From Clostridiales bacterium (lineage in GTDB: Bacteria > Bacillota > Clostridia > Christensenellales > Aristaeellaceae): a stretch of 25,701 nucleotides of DNA. The DNA lies in the NCBI GenBank assembly GCA_004557905.1, contig SFFH01000028.1, forward strand, positions 1 through 25,701. The letters run 5' to 3'. This document shows positions 6,906 through 15,122 of the stretch, in pieces (position 1 is the first letter of the stretch; every line of letters starts with the position of its first letter). The notes under the pieces are model-generated. The model was not told where the DNA came from. It was given only the letters and a program-made list of their open reading frames with translations, and did no database searches. The position numbers were made by a program, and so were the translations under genes.

Positions 6906-8573
6906 TTACTCGACGATCGCGCCCTTGTTCGCGCTGGACACCAGCTTGGCGTAGCGCGCGAGGTAGCCCTTGGTGACGTTCGGCGGCGGGCAGACCCACT
7001 TGGCCTTGCGCTCAGCGAGCACCTCGTCGCTGACCTTCAGCTCCAGCTTGCCGTTCGGGATGTCGATGGCGATGGTGTCGCCCTCCTCCACCAGGCCGAT
7101 CATGCCGCCGGAGGCAGCCTCCGGAGACACATGGCCGATGGCCGCGCCGCGGGTCGCGCCGGAGAAGCGGCCGTCGGTGATGAGCGCCACTTCCTTGTCC
7201 AGACCCATGCCGCAGATCGCGCTGGTCGGGCTGAGCATCTCGCGCATGCCCGGGCCGCCCTTGGGGCCCTCGTAGCGGATGACGACCACGTCACCCGGAT
7301 GAATCTGGCTGGCGTAGATGGCCGCAATGGCCTCCTCCTCACTGTTGAACACGCGGGCCGGGCCCTCGTGCACCAGCATTTCCGCCGCCACGGCGCTGCG
7401 CTTGACGACGCCGCCATCGGGCGCGAGGTTGCCGCGCAGGATCATCAGGCCGCCGGTCGGGGAATACGGATCGTCGAACGGACGGATGACGTCGTGATTG
7501 TAGTTCTTCGCCTTGGCGATCTCCTCGCCCAGCGTCTCGCCGGAGACGGTCATGGCGTCCTCGGCCAGCAGGCCGCGGCCCGCAAGCTCGGAGAGCACGC
7601 CCATCACGCCGCCCGCCAGGTGCAGGTCGACGACATGGTGATGGCCGGCGGGGGCCAGGTGGCAGAGGTTGGGCACCTTCGCGCTGGTCTCGTTGACCCA
7701 GTCGAGGTTAAACTCGATGCCGCTCTCGTGCGCGATGGCCGGCAGATGCAGCACGGTGTTGGTGGAGCAGCCCAGCGCCATGTCCAGGCACAGCGCGTTG
7801 CGGAACGCCGCCTCGGTCATGATCTTGTCCGGGGTCAGGTTCTCCTTCACCATCTCCACGATGCGCATGCCGGTCTTCTTCGCCAGGCGGATACGCGCCG
7901 CGTCGACCGCGGAGATCGTGCCGTTGCCCGGCAGCGCCATGCCGATGACCTCGGTGATGCAGTTCATGGAGTTCGCGGTGAACATGCCGGAGCAGGAGCC
8001 GCAGCCCGGGCAGGCGGAGGACTCGACCGCGTTGAGGCCGTCGTCGTCGATCTTGCCGGCCTTGTACGCGCCGACCGCCTCAAACACGGAGTTGAGGTCG
8101 TAGTCGCGCGCCTCGCCGGGCATCTTGCCGGGCAGCATCGGGCCGCCGGAGATGACCATCGCCGGGAGGTTCAGGCGGCGGGCCGCCATGAGCATGCCGG
8201 GCACGATCTTGTCGCAGTTGGGGATGAAGACCATGCCGTCAAAGCCGTGGGCCAGCGCCATGGACTCGCAGCTGTCCGCGATCAGCTCGCGGGAGGCCAG
8301 GGAGTACTTCATGCCGATGTGGCCCATCGCGATGCCGTCGCACACGCCGATGGCCGGGAACTCGACCGGCACGCCGCCCGCCAGGCGGATGCCGTCCTTG
8401 ACGGCCTGGGCGATGTTATTGAGGTGATTGTGACCCGGCACGCACTCGCTCTTCGCGGAGACGACGCCGATCAGCGGGCGGGTGAGCTCCTCGTCGGTCA
8501 GGCCGAGTGCCTTCCAGAGGCTGCGGTGTGGGGCCTTCTCCGGGCCCGTCTTGACGCGATCAGAAATAGCCAT
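6906..8573 (-). CDS. ilvD: dihydroxy-acid dehydratase
   Basis: A 555-residue cytosolic iron-sulphur dehydratase, the usual length of IlvD. It converts 2,3-dihydroxy-3-methylbutanoate and its isoleucine counterpart to the 2-keto acids, the last common step before the transaminases. Visible signatures are VPGHNHLNNIAQAV (45-58), the cluster-ligand stretch PNCDKIVPGMLMA (C120), CPGCGSCSGMFTANSMN (C191, C194), and near the end GGPGMREMLSPTS with the ITDGRFSGATRG block. ATG at 8573 follows the ilvC stop after a single base, and its ribosome site (GGAGG) lies inside the ilvC 3' end, so translation is probably coupled. It is the last gene of the ilvBNCD operon. No damage was seen. Confidence 0.97.
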   Translation of the reverse strand: MAISDRVKTGPEKAPHRSLWKALGLTDEELTRPLIGVVSAKSECVPGHNHLNNIAQAVKDGIRLAGGVPVEFPAIGVCDGIAMGHIGMKYSLASRELIADSCESMALAHGFDGMVFIPNCDKIVPGMLMAARRLNLPAMVISGGPMLPGKMPGEARDYDLNSVFEAVGAYKAGKIDDDGLNAVESSACPGCGSCSGMFTANSMNCITEVIGMALPGNGTISAVDAARIRLAKKTGMRIVEMVKENLTPDKIMTEAAFRNALCLDMALGCSTNTVLHLPAIAHESGIEFNLDWVNETSAKVPNLCHLAPAGHHHVVDLHLAGGVMGVLSELAGRGLLAEDAMTVSGETLGEEIAKAKNYNHDVIRPFDDPYSPTGGLMILRGNLAPDGGVVKRSAVAAEMLVHEGPARVFNSEEEAIAAIYASQIHPGDVVVIRYEGPKGGPGMREMLSPTSAICGMGLDKEVALITDGRFSGATRGAAIGHVSPEAASGGMIGLVEEGDTIAIDIPNGKLELKVSDEVLAERKAKWVCPPPNVTKGYLARYAKLVSSANKGAIVE

Positions 8574-8574
8574 C

Positions 8575-9579
8575 TTACAGTTCCTCCACCTTGTTGCCCC
8601 AGCTCATCTTGCTGCGCAGGTCCTTGCCGACGGCCTCCAGCTGGCTGTTCGCCTCGATGCGGCGCTTGGCCAGGAAGTGCACGCAGCCGCTCTGGTTCTC
8701 CAGCAGCCAGTTGCGGGCGAAGGTGCCGTCCTGGATCTCGGTGAGGACCTTCTTCATTTCCTTCTTGGTCTCCTCGGTGATCAGGCGCTTGCCGACCTCG
8801 TAATCGCCGTACTCGGCGGTGTTGGAGATGGAGTAGCGCATGCCGGCGAAGCCGTGCTCAAAGATCAAGTCGACGATCAGCTTCATCTCGTGGATGCACT
8901 CGAAGTACGCGTTCTCCGGCTGATAGCCCGCCTCGACCAGCGTGTCAAAGCCGGCCTTCATCAGGGCGGTCACGCCGCCGCACAGGACAGCCTGCTCGCC
9001 GAACAGGTCGGTCTCGGTCTCCTCGCGGAAGGTGGTCTTCAGGATGCCGGCGCGCGCGCCGCCGATGCCCGCGGCGTAGGCCAGCGCATAGTCCTGCGCC
9101 TTGCCGGAGGCGTCCTGATACACGGCGATGAGGTCCGGCACGCCCTTGCCCTCCAGGTACTGGCTGCGCACGGTGTGGCCCGGGCCCTTCGGCGCGATCA
9201 TCACGACGTCGACGTCTGCCGGCGGCTTGATGCAGCCGAAGTGGATGTTGAAGCCGTGCGCGAAGGCGAGGATCATGCCCGGGCGCAGGTAGGGCTTGAT
9301 GTCCTTCTCATACATCGCGGCCTGCTTCTCGTCGTTGATGAGGATCATGATCATGTCGGCGACCTTCGCGGCCTCGGCGGTGGTCATGACGGTCAGGCCG
9401 GCGGCCTCAGCCTTCGCCCAGCTCTTGGAGCCCTCGTACAGCGCGACGACGACGTCGCAGCCGGAGTCCCTGAGGTTCAGCGCGTGTGCGTGGCCCTGGG
9501 AGCCGTAGCCGACGATGGCAATCTTCTTGCCGCTGAGCATGTCGAGATTGCAGTCCTGCGCGTAAAACATCTGTGCCAT
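8575..9579 (-). CDS. ilvC: ketol-acid reductoisomerase, class I
   Basis: A 334-residue class I (short) KARI, which isomerises and reduces 2-acetolactate or 2-aceto-2-hydroxybutyrate with NAD(P)H and magnesium. The nucleotide-binding loop is VGYGSQGHAHALNLRDSG (23-40). Catalytic positions are visible at H108 (AFAHGF), D191 and E195 (ETDLFGEQ), and E227 and E231 (FECIHEM). A strong AGGAGG stands before the ATG at 9579. The 75-base gap to ilvN holds a small hairpin (CGTGCA-AAA-TGCACG), perhaps an mRNA-processing or stability site. Third gene of the operon. Confidence 0.97.
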   Translation of the reverse strand: MAQMFYAQDCNLDMLSGKKIAIVGYGSQGHAHALNLRDSGCDVVVALYEGSKSWAKAEAAGLTVMTTAEAAKVADMIMILINDEKQAAMYEKDIKPYLRPGMILAFAHGFNIHFGCIKPPADVDVVMIAPKGPGHTVRSQYLEGKGVPDLIAVYQDASGKAQDYALAYAAGIGGARAGILKTTFREETETDLFGEQAVLCGGVTALMKAGFDTLVEAGYQPENAYFECIHEMKLIVDLIFEHGFAGMRYSISNTAEYGDYEVGKRLITEETKKEMKKVLTEIQDGTFARNWLLENQSGCVHFLAKRRIEANSQLEAVGKDLRSKMSWGNKVEEL

Positions 9580-9654
9580 TTTTGTTTCCTCCTACTCGTC
9601 CGTGCATTTTGCACGCATGAAGTCAATTTATGTGACCGGTGACCCGGTTCGCAA

Positions 9655-10182
9655 TCACTCAAAGATATCGGACGTCATCACGCCGTCGCCGCGCTCGAGC
9701 GCGACCACGCCGGTCCGCACCAGCTCGAGGATGCCGTAGTCCTCCAGCAGGCTCATCAGCGCGTCGATCTTGTCGTTGTCACCGGTGATCTGGAGCACCA
9801 TGGAGTGCTTCGTCACGTCGAGCACCTTCGCCTTGAAGATGTCCACCAGGCGCATGAGGCCCTCGCGCTCGCTCACGTCCGCCTTCACCTTCACCAGCAG
9901 CAGCTGGCGCTCCACGGAGTTGCGCGCCTGCATGACCTGCACCTTCTGCACGCAGATCAGCTTGTAGAGCTGCTGCACCAGCTGCTCCACCTTCTGCTCG
10001 TCGCCCTTGATGACGATGGTGATGCGGGAGACCTCCGGATCGTGGGTCGTGCCCACGGCCAGGGAGTCGATGTTGAAGCCCCTTCTGAAGAACAGGCCCG
10101 AGACGCGGGAGAGTACGCCCGGCTCATTGTCCACCAGAACGCCGACGGTGTAGCGCTGCAGATTGTCCTTGCTCATATACAT
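9655..10182 (-). CDS. ilvN: acetolactate synthase small (regulatory) subunit
   Basis: A 175-residue protein with an N-terminal ACT domain (YTVGVLVDNEPGVLSRVSGLF, residues about 11-31, then RGFNIDSLAVGTT) and the second half of the small-subunit fold. In this family it binds the large subunit and confers valine feedback inhibition. GGAGGTG lies four to five bases before the first ATG (10182) and eleven before a second in-frame ATG (10176); either could be used. It begins 12 bases after ilvB stops, as expected for subunits made in a fixed ratio. Confidence 0.96.
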   Translation of the reverse strand: MYMSKDNLQRYTVGVLVDNEPGVLSRVSGLFFRRGFNIDSLAVGTTHDPEVSRITIVIKGDEQKVEQLVQQLYKLICVQKVQVMQARNSVERQLLLVKVKADVSEREGLMRLVDIFKAKVLDVTKHSMVLQITGDNDKIDALMSLLEDYGILELVRTGVVALERGDGVMTSDIFE

Positions 10183-10194
10183 GCCGCACCTCCG

Positions 10195-11913
10195 TCAGTT
10201 CAGGCAGAACGAGTCGATCGGGGAGCCCGGGGCCACCATCGGCGCGACCATCTCGTCAATGTCCAGCAGGCACTCGATGATGCAGGGCTTGCCGTCCGCA
10301 TACGCTTTGGCAAACGCCGCCGAGAAGTCCGCGAGATTGTCCACCCGCGTGCCCGCCAGCCCGTACGCGTCGGCCAGCTTCATGAAGTCCGGCCCGCGGT
10401 CAAGCGTCGTCTGGCTGTAGCGATGGCCGAAGAACAGCGTCTGCCACTGGCGGACCATGCCCAGCGTGCCGTTGTTGAAGATCACGACGATCACCGGGAT
10501 ATCATAGTAGGCAATCGTGGACAGCTCGGTCAGGTTCATGCGGAAGGAGCCGTCGCCGGTGACCAGCGCCACCGGCCTGCCCTGCGGGTCGCTCTTGGCC
10601 GCGCCCATCGCGGCGCCCAGGCCGAAGCCCATCGTGCCCAGGCCGCCGCTGGAGATCATCTGGCGCGCATGCACGAACGGGAAGTGCTGCGCGGTCCACA
10701 TCTGGTGCTGGCCCACGTCCGTCGCCACCGTCATTTCCGGCGCGACGGCGGCCATGGCCTTCAGGATCTTGCGCGGCTCAAAGAGCTCGTCGCTCAGGTA
10801 GTCCTCCGCCATGCTGCGTGCCTGCTGCATCCACTGCGCGTGCTGCTTCTGGGACACGCGGGTGAGCAGCAGCTCCAGCACGATCTTCGCGTCGCCGGTG
10901 ATGTGCAGCGCGGTGGACACGTTCTTGTTGATCTCCGCGCGGTCGATGTCGATGTGCAGCACCTTCGCGTTGGGCGCGAACGCCTTCGCGTCGCCCAGCG
11001 CGCGGTCGGAGAAGCGGACGCCCACGGCGATGAGCAGGTCGCAGCGCTGCATCGCGATGTTCGCCGCATGCGTGCCGTGCATGCCCAGCATGCCGAGCAT
11101 CCTGTCGCTCGAGGCCGGCGCAGCGCCCAGACCCATCAGCGTGGAGACGATCGGCGCGTCCACGCGGTTCGCCAGCTGCATCAGCTCGTCCTGCGCACCG
11201 GAGATCGTCACGCCGCCGCCGCAGTAGATCAGCGGTCTGTGCGCCTCGGCGATCAGCTGCGCCGCCTTTTCCAGCCGCGGCTCCGCCTTCGTCTTGTACA
11301 GCTCCAGCGCCTCGCCCTCGGGGCGAAGCTGGGAGAGCGGCTTTTTCTTGGAAAGGCGCGGGATCAGCGCATCGCCGCTGAGCGGAATGTACTCCGTCTC
11401 CGCCAACTGCACGTCCTTGGGAATGTCCACCAGCACCGGGCCGGGGCGGCCGGAGCGGGCGATGTAGAACGCCTCGCGGATGGTATCCGCCAGCTTTTCC
11501 ACGCTCGTCACCAGGTAGTTGTGCTTGGTGACCGGCATCGTCATGCCGGAGATGTCCGCCTCCTGGAAGGAGTCTGTGCCCATCAGGCTCTGGGGCACGT
11601 TGCCGGTGATGAACACGACCGGGCTGGAGTCCATATACGCCGTCGCAATCGGCGTCACGAGGTTCGTCGCGCCGGGGCCGCTGGTGGCCAGGCACACGCC
11701 GGTTTTGCCGCTGGCGCGCGCGTAGCCGTCGGCCGCGTGACCGGCATGCTGCTCATGCGCGGTCAGGACGTGGTTGATCCTGTCGGCGCGCTTGTACAGC
11801 TCGTCGTAAATCGGCAGCACGGCGCCGCCCGGAAAGCCGAACACCGTGCCCACCTCCTGCTCGATCAGACATTCGATCAGGATGGCCGCTCCGTTGAGTT
11901 TCATCCGTTTCAT
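10195..11913 (-). CDS. ilvB: acetolactate synthase large (catalytic) subunit
   Basis: A 572-residue ThDP enzyme that condenses pyruvate with pyruvate or 2-oxobutyrate, the first common step of branched-chain amino-acid synthesis. Visible are FGFPGGAVLPIYDEL (25-39), the catalytic glutamate E54 in HEQHAGHAADGYARASG, the SGPGATNLVTP segment, and the ThDP/Mg motif GDGSFRMNLTEL ending at NNGTLGMVRQWQ. Its association with ilvN and ilvC makes it the anabolic enzyme rather than AlsS. Two in-frame ATGs (11913 and 11904) share one AGAGGAG and the true start is ambiguous by three codons. It is the first gene behind the T-box leader; 141 bases with three small hairpins separate the T-box terminator from the start. 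Confidence 0.96.
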   Translation of the reverse strand: MKRMKLNGAAILIECLIEQEVGTVFGFPGGAVLPIYDELYKRADRINHVLTAHEQHAGHAADGYARASGKTGVCLATSGPGATNLVTPIATAYMDSSPVVFITGNVPQSLMGTDSFQEADISGMTMPVTKHNYLVTSVEKLADTIREAFYIARSGRPGPVLVDIPKDVQLAETEYIPLSGDALIPRLSKKKPLSQLRPEGEALELYKTKAEPRLEKAAQLIAEAHRPLIYCGGGVTISGAQDELMQLANRVDAPIVSTLMGLGAAPASSDRMLGMLGMHGTHAANIAMQRCDLLIAVGVRFSDRALGDAKAFAPNAKVLHIDIDRAEINKNVSTALHITGDAKIVLELLLTRVSQKQHAQWMQQARSMAEDYLSDELFEPRKILKAMAAVAPEMTVATDVGQHQMWTAQHFPFVHARQMISSGGLGTMGFGLGAAMGAAKSDPQGRPVALVTGDGSFRMNLTELSTIAYYDIPVIVVIFNNGTLGMVRQWQTLFFGHRYSQTTLDRGPDFMKLADAYGLAGTRVDNLADFSAAFAKAYADGKPCIIECLLDIDEMVAPMVAPGSPIDSFCLN

Positions 11914-12054
11914 CCGCTCCTCTGCGAAATTCCCGACGCTTAGCCGGTCAATCCGATAAAGCGGGCCGTGCCCGCTCCCTCTTCCGAACAGCTTGATGGA
12001 ATCAAGCCGCCCGGTGCCCGTTGCACGATTCTTTGTGCAACTCCCTATCGTGTA

Positions 12055-12307
12055 AAAACAGCCTTCCTCCCTCGTTTAGGGCGAAAGGCTGTTTCGCGGT
12101 ACCACCTAAATTCCGTGCCTGCGCACGCTCATCGGGCACAAACCATGCCCTCTCCCCTGTAACGGGGGGCCTCCGGCCAGCCTACTTGCAGTTCAGCTGG
12201 CAGCTCCGAGGCGACAAGCCCGCGCTTCTTTCGCAGGAGCCTTCCACCGTCGCTCCCTCGCTTGGCGCTTCCCTGCGGGCCCTTCCTCTTCATCGCGGAA
12301 AGTATGT
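12055..12307 (-). promoter_or_regulatory. T-box leader of the ilv operon
   Basis: Read on the minus strand the leader opens with GCGATGAAGAGGAAGG, a typical T-box stem I start. It carries the near-universal T-box sequence AGGTGGTACCGCG (12107-12095) and then a terminator, AACAGCC...GGCTGTTTTT (12094-12055). An antiterminator would form when uncharged tRNA binds. The base of stem I pairs GAGG with CCUC, and between its arms the 3' strand reads CUUGUCGCC. By analogy with aligned clostridial T-boxes (specifier, then RCC) the specifier would be GUC, valine, at 12215-12213; this assignment is tentative. Uncharged tRNA would switch on ilvBNCD. Confidence 0.9.
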
Positions 12308-12313
12308 GCGACT

Positions 12314-12342
12314 ATCTTATCACGACAGGAATTTTGTGTCAA
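12314..12342 (-). promoter_or_regulatory. ilv operon promoter
   Basis: Minus strand TTGACA (12342-12337), 17-base spacer, TAAGAT (12319-12314). Transcription would start near 12307, directly before the T-box stem I. The 83 bases between here and the stop of the YfhO-like gene hold nothing I can name. Confidence 0.85.
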
Positions 12343-12425
12343 GCGTTTTTCCGGCAAAAAGTGAGCAAATTTGCATGATATGATGAATCTTGTTCACCCA
12401 TATATCCCTTGTCCGTGCTTTTCGC

Positions 12426-14615
12426 TCACATCTGCGGGCATTTCCGCGCGCCGCATGCGCGGGCGTTCCGCCGTCTGTGCAGGCACAGGCCCAGCAGCGT
12501 GCCCAGTGACACCGCGTCCGCGATGCGCCAGACCGTCTTCCCCGCGAACCACACGCGCAGCTCGCCGCTCGTGCCCGCATGAAGCCGCACCGTCAGGCGG
12601 TTGTTTTCGCCCAGGCCGGTTTCCATCTCCCGTCCGTCCACCGTCGCGCGGTAGCCGTCGTAGCCAAAAAGCGGCAGGGAAATCACCGCATCCGTCTGCG
12701 CGTCCACCTGCGCCGTGACCGTTGTGCTCTCCTTCCGGTATTCCGTCACCGCCGCATCGCCGTCCACCTGCACGTCCTGCTCCAGCGTGATCGCCGTCTG
12801 CGTGCCGGGAATCGTGTACTCGGTGTATTGCAGGTTCGGGCTCACCGTCTCGCCGAAGGCGATGTACTCCGGGTTGCGCGCCTCGTCGGTCAGCGTCGGC
12901 AGTGCGCACAGCGCCGCCACCGCCAGCACGGCCGCCGCCATCTGCTCGCCATGCCCGCGCGCAAACCGCGCGCAGCCGTGGCCGCCCGCAAACGCCAGCA
13001 GCGCCGCCGTCATCATCAGGAACCGCCACGGGAACTGCAGGTAATCCGACAGCCCGCGCGTCAGCACGCGCACATACCCCCAGGGGAACAGCGTCGTCGC
13101 CATGAACGCAAACGCCGCGCCCGCCGCCGTCAGCAGCACGGCCAGGCTGTCTTTGCTGTCCCTCTTCTCCGCCGTCGCCGCGCCATACAGCGCCAGCGCC
13201 GCGCCCAGCAGCAGCGGCAGCCCGATCTCCAGCGCAAACGTGGCCAGCGTCGTGTCCCTGGGGTCCAGGCTCAGCTCGCCCGCGCCCAGCAAAAACAGCT
13301 GCGCCGGGGAGAGCGCAAAGAACGCGGGATCCTTTGCCAGCTCCTGCGCGCCGATGCCCTGCATGCTGTACATCACGAACGGCACGAGCTGGAACGCGCA
13401 CAGCGCAAGCGCAAGCGCAGCGGCCTTGAGGATCGCGCCCAGCCTGCGCTCACGCACAATCCGCACGATGAACAGCACGCACATGCCCGCAGCCGCCAGC
13501 GCGCAGATGAGCGTGGAGAGCATGTGCGACAGCGCGATGCACGCCGCGCTCACGCCGAGCAACACCCAGCGGCGTCTGTCGCCCAGCACCACCTCGTACA
13601 GCCCCAGCAGGAACAGCGGCAGGAAGACCATCGCCGTCATCTCGCCAAAGGCATAGCGCGTGAACACGTCGGAGACGCGGTAGATCGACAGCGTGTAGAG
13701 GATCGACGCGCAGACCGCCGCCCACTCGTCCCTAAACATCTGTTTGGCCGCGGCGTACATCGCCCAGGCGGACGCTGCGTTCACCGCGATAAAGAACAGG
13801 TTCACCGCGTACTGGAGCGACGCGCCGCCATTCATCAGCAGCGCCGGCCCGTAGAGGAAGATGTCCGGATAGAACACCGACGTGATCGCGCCGTAGCCGT
13901 TGTAGGAGAAGCCGCCGATGCGCACCGGGAGCTGGCCCGCCGCCAGCCCGTCCGCCAGGTTGCACAGGCGCACGAGGTGGAACGTCGTGTCGTGGCCGAT
14001 GCAGACCGTATCCTTGAGCGCCGGGCCGCTGGCGATGAGCACCGCCAGGCCAATCAGAATCAGCTTTCCCCTGCGCGCGGGCGTCAGCCATCCGCGCCGG
14101 AGCGCCGTATACAGCGCGCACAGCACGATCGCGATCAGCGCAAACGTGAACGCATGGTCCCGGTACAGCGGGCTGTACAGGCGCATGTCAGCCACATCAA
14201 TGCGCGTGCCGTCCTCAAACATCACGACGATGTCCACGCCCTGCGCGGCATTGTCAAGCGTGAAGACCGCCTCGCCCGCCGTCTCGCCCGCGGGGAGCGG
14301 GATCTCGCCCGGAACGGCCTGCACGCCGTTCTGCGTCGTGATCACCAGCCGGTTGTTGCCGTCTCCCTCAATCGCCCATTTGAGGCGATAGGTGCCCGCC
14401 GGCAGGTCAAGCCCCGGCCCGTCGTTCATCGCGCCGTATGCACCGCCCGCCTGCACGTCGCGCTGCAGGCCGCCGTCAAAGCGCATCAGCAGGTACGGCA
14501 TGTCCTCCCAGACCTTCTGCCTGTCCAGCACGCCCGTGGCAAACACGGCCGCGACGGCCAGCGCGCAGATGACCCAAACGGCGGCAATGGCCGCGCCTTT
14601 CCTCTTCTGCTTCAT
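12426..14615 (-). CDS. YfhO/PTPS-related polytopic membrane protein
   Basis: A 729-residue membrane protein. Order: a membrane segment at residues about 8-30, an extracytoplasmic beta-rich domain (31-150), then about a dozen membrane segments from 153 on, and a C-terminal extracytoplasmic beta domain (YDGYRATVDGREMETG, then NNRLTVRLHAGTSGELRVWF) ending in one more membrane helix. The GHDTTFHLVRL motif (207-217) is characteristic of the 6-pyruvoyl-tetrahydropterin-synthase-related/YfhO group of GT-C-like proteins, whose members are linked to glycosylation of envelope polymers. The donor and acceptor are unknown. ATG at 14615 was chosen because GGGGGAAG lies just upstream and a hydrophobic segment follows; a start at 14672 would precede the ribosome site. 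It has its own promoter at 14779-14807, separate from the HPr-like gene upstream. Confidence 0.8.
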   Translation of the reverse strand: MKQKRKGAAIAAVWVICALAVAAVFATGVLDRQKVWEDMPYLLMRFDGGLQRDVQAGGAYGAMNDGPGLDLPAGTYRLKWAIEGDGNNRLVITTQNGVQAVPGEIPLPAGETAGEAVFTLDNAAQGVDIVVMFEDGTRIDVADMRLYSPLYRDHAFTFALIAIVLCALYTALRRGWLTPARRGKLILIGLAVLIASGPALKDTVCIGHDTTFHLVRLCNLADGLAAGQLPVRIGGFSYNGYGAITSVFYPDIFLYGPALLMNGGASLQYAVNLFFIAVNAASAWAMYAAAKQMFRDEWAAVCASILYTLSIYRVSDVFTRYAFGEMTAMVFLPLFLLGLYEVVLGDRRRWVLLGVSAACIALSHMLSTLICALAAAGMCVLFIVRIVRERRLGAILKAAALALALCAFQLVPFVMYSMQGIGAQELAKDPAFFALSPAQLFLLGAGELSLDPRDTTLATFALEIGLPLLLGAALALYGAATAEKRDSKDSLAVLLTAAGAAFAFMATTLFPWGYVRVLTRGLSDYLQFPWRFLMMTAALLAFAGGHGCARFARGHGEQMAAAVLAVAALCALPTLTDEARNPEYIAFGETVSPNLQYTEYTIPGTQTAITLEQDVQVDGDAAVTEYRKESTTVTAQVDAQTDAVISLPLFGYDGYRATVDGREMETGLGENNRLTVRLHAGTSGELRVWFAGKTVWRIADAVSLGTLLGLCLHRRRNARACGARKCPQM

Positions 14616-14772
14616 GTTCTTCCCCCGAATGTCAAAATGCGCCCCGCACGGTTGCCTGGTGCGGAGCGCCATATGCTGTTGTGCAAATCTATCCGCACAG
14701 TGTCGTTCTCAGGCACAGAGCTTCATGATTTACGAAACTTTGTCGGTGATGCCGCCGGCAGCATGCCGGTTT
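14616..14772 (-). other. structured 5' leader of the YfhO-like gene
   Basis: About 155 bases of untranslated leader between the promoter and the ATG at 14615. It includes a hairpin GCGCTCCGCAC / GTGCGGGGCGC (14669-14659 with 14649-14639), a GTGC...GCAC stem further upstream and a CCGGCATGCTGCCGG near-palindrome close to the start. No known riboswitch class was recognised. Confidence 0.4.
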
Positions 14773-14778
14773 GCTGTC

Positions 14779-14807
14779 ATTATAAGCAATTCAGGCCGCG
14801 CTGTCAA
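14779..14807 (-). promoter_or_regulatory. strong promoter for the YfhO-like gene
   Basis: Minus strand TTGACA (14807-14802), 17-base spacer, TATAAT (14784-14779). Both hexamers are exact consensus. The -35 lies 12 bases after the stop of the HPr-like gene. Confidence 0.88.
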
Positions 14808-14818
14808 GGGGAGGCAGC

Positions 14819-15067
14819 TCAGCTGCCCAGCAGGCGGCTCATCTCGCAGACGGCCTGCGCCTCGTCCTCGCCGTGCGCGATGATGGTCACGCCCATGCCG
14901 TCCGCAAGCTTCAGGGACAGCAGGCCCATCAGGGACTTGGCGTTGACCGTCACATCCTCCCTGCGCAGCAGCACCTGCGCCTGATAGCCGGACATCCTCG
15001 CCGCCACCTCCGCGGTCTTGCGCGCCGTCGGAACGCCGTTCAGCTTCACATGCACCGTCAGTTCCAT
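14819..15067 (-). CDS. HPr-family protein lacking the active histidine (Crh-like)
   Basis: An 82-residue protein of full HPr length and fold. Aligned to Bacillus HPr, the phosphotransfer site GxHARP reads VPTARK (12-17), so His15 is replaced by Thr14 while the following Ala-Arg is kept. The regulatory serine is intact (VNAKSLMGLLSL, S45, equal to Ser46), and the end reads IAHGEDEAQAV, closely like Crh. By family knowledge such a protein cannot carry phosphate for the PTS, but can be phosphorylated by HPr kinase and act with CcpA in carbon-catabolite control. It lies two genes downstream of whiA, echoing the whiA-crh order of Bacillus. ATG at 15067 follows AAAGGA by nine bases. That it acts like Crh is inference. 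Confidence 0.85.
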   Translation of the reverse strand: MELTVHVKLNGVPTARKTAEVAARMSGYQAQVLLRREDVTVNAKSLMGLLSLKLADGMGVTIIAHGEDEAQAVCEMSRLLGS

Positions 15068-15122
15068 CCGTTCCCATCCTTTCCGTCCTGCCGCCCCTGT
15101 TTTTTTGGGGAGCGCATCATAC

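Noticed and set aside
6880..6908. TTGACA at 6880-6885 on the plus strand as a promoter
   Set aside because: The hexamer 17 bases on is CGATTA and no plus-strand gene follows; the only thing downstream is antisense to ilvD.
6768..14984. long plus-strand frames opposite ilvD, ilvC, ilvN, ilvB and the YfhO-like gene (for example 6768-8744, 8482-9642, 9805-11943, 12579-14984)
   Set aside because: Opposite-strand shadows of clearly identified genes; none shows family motifs.
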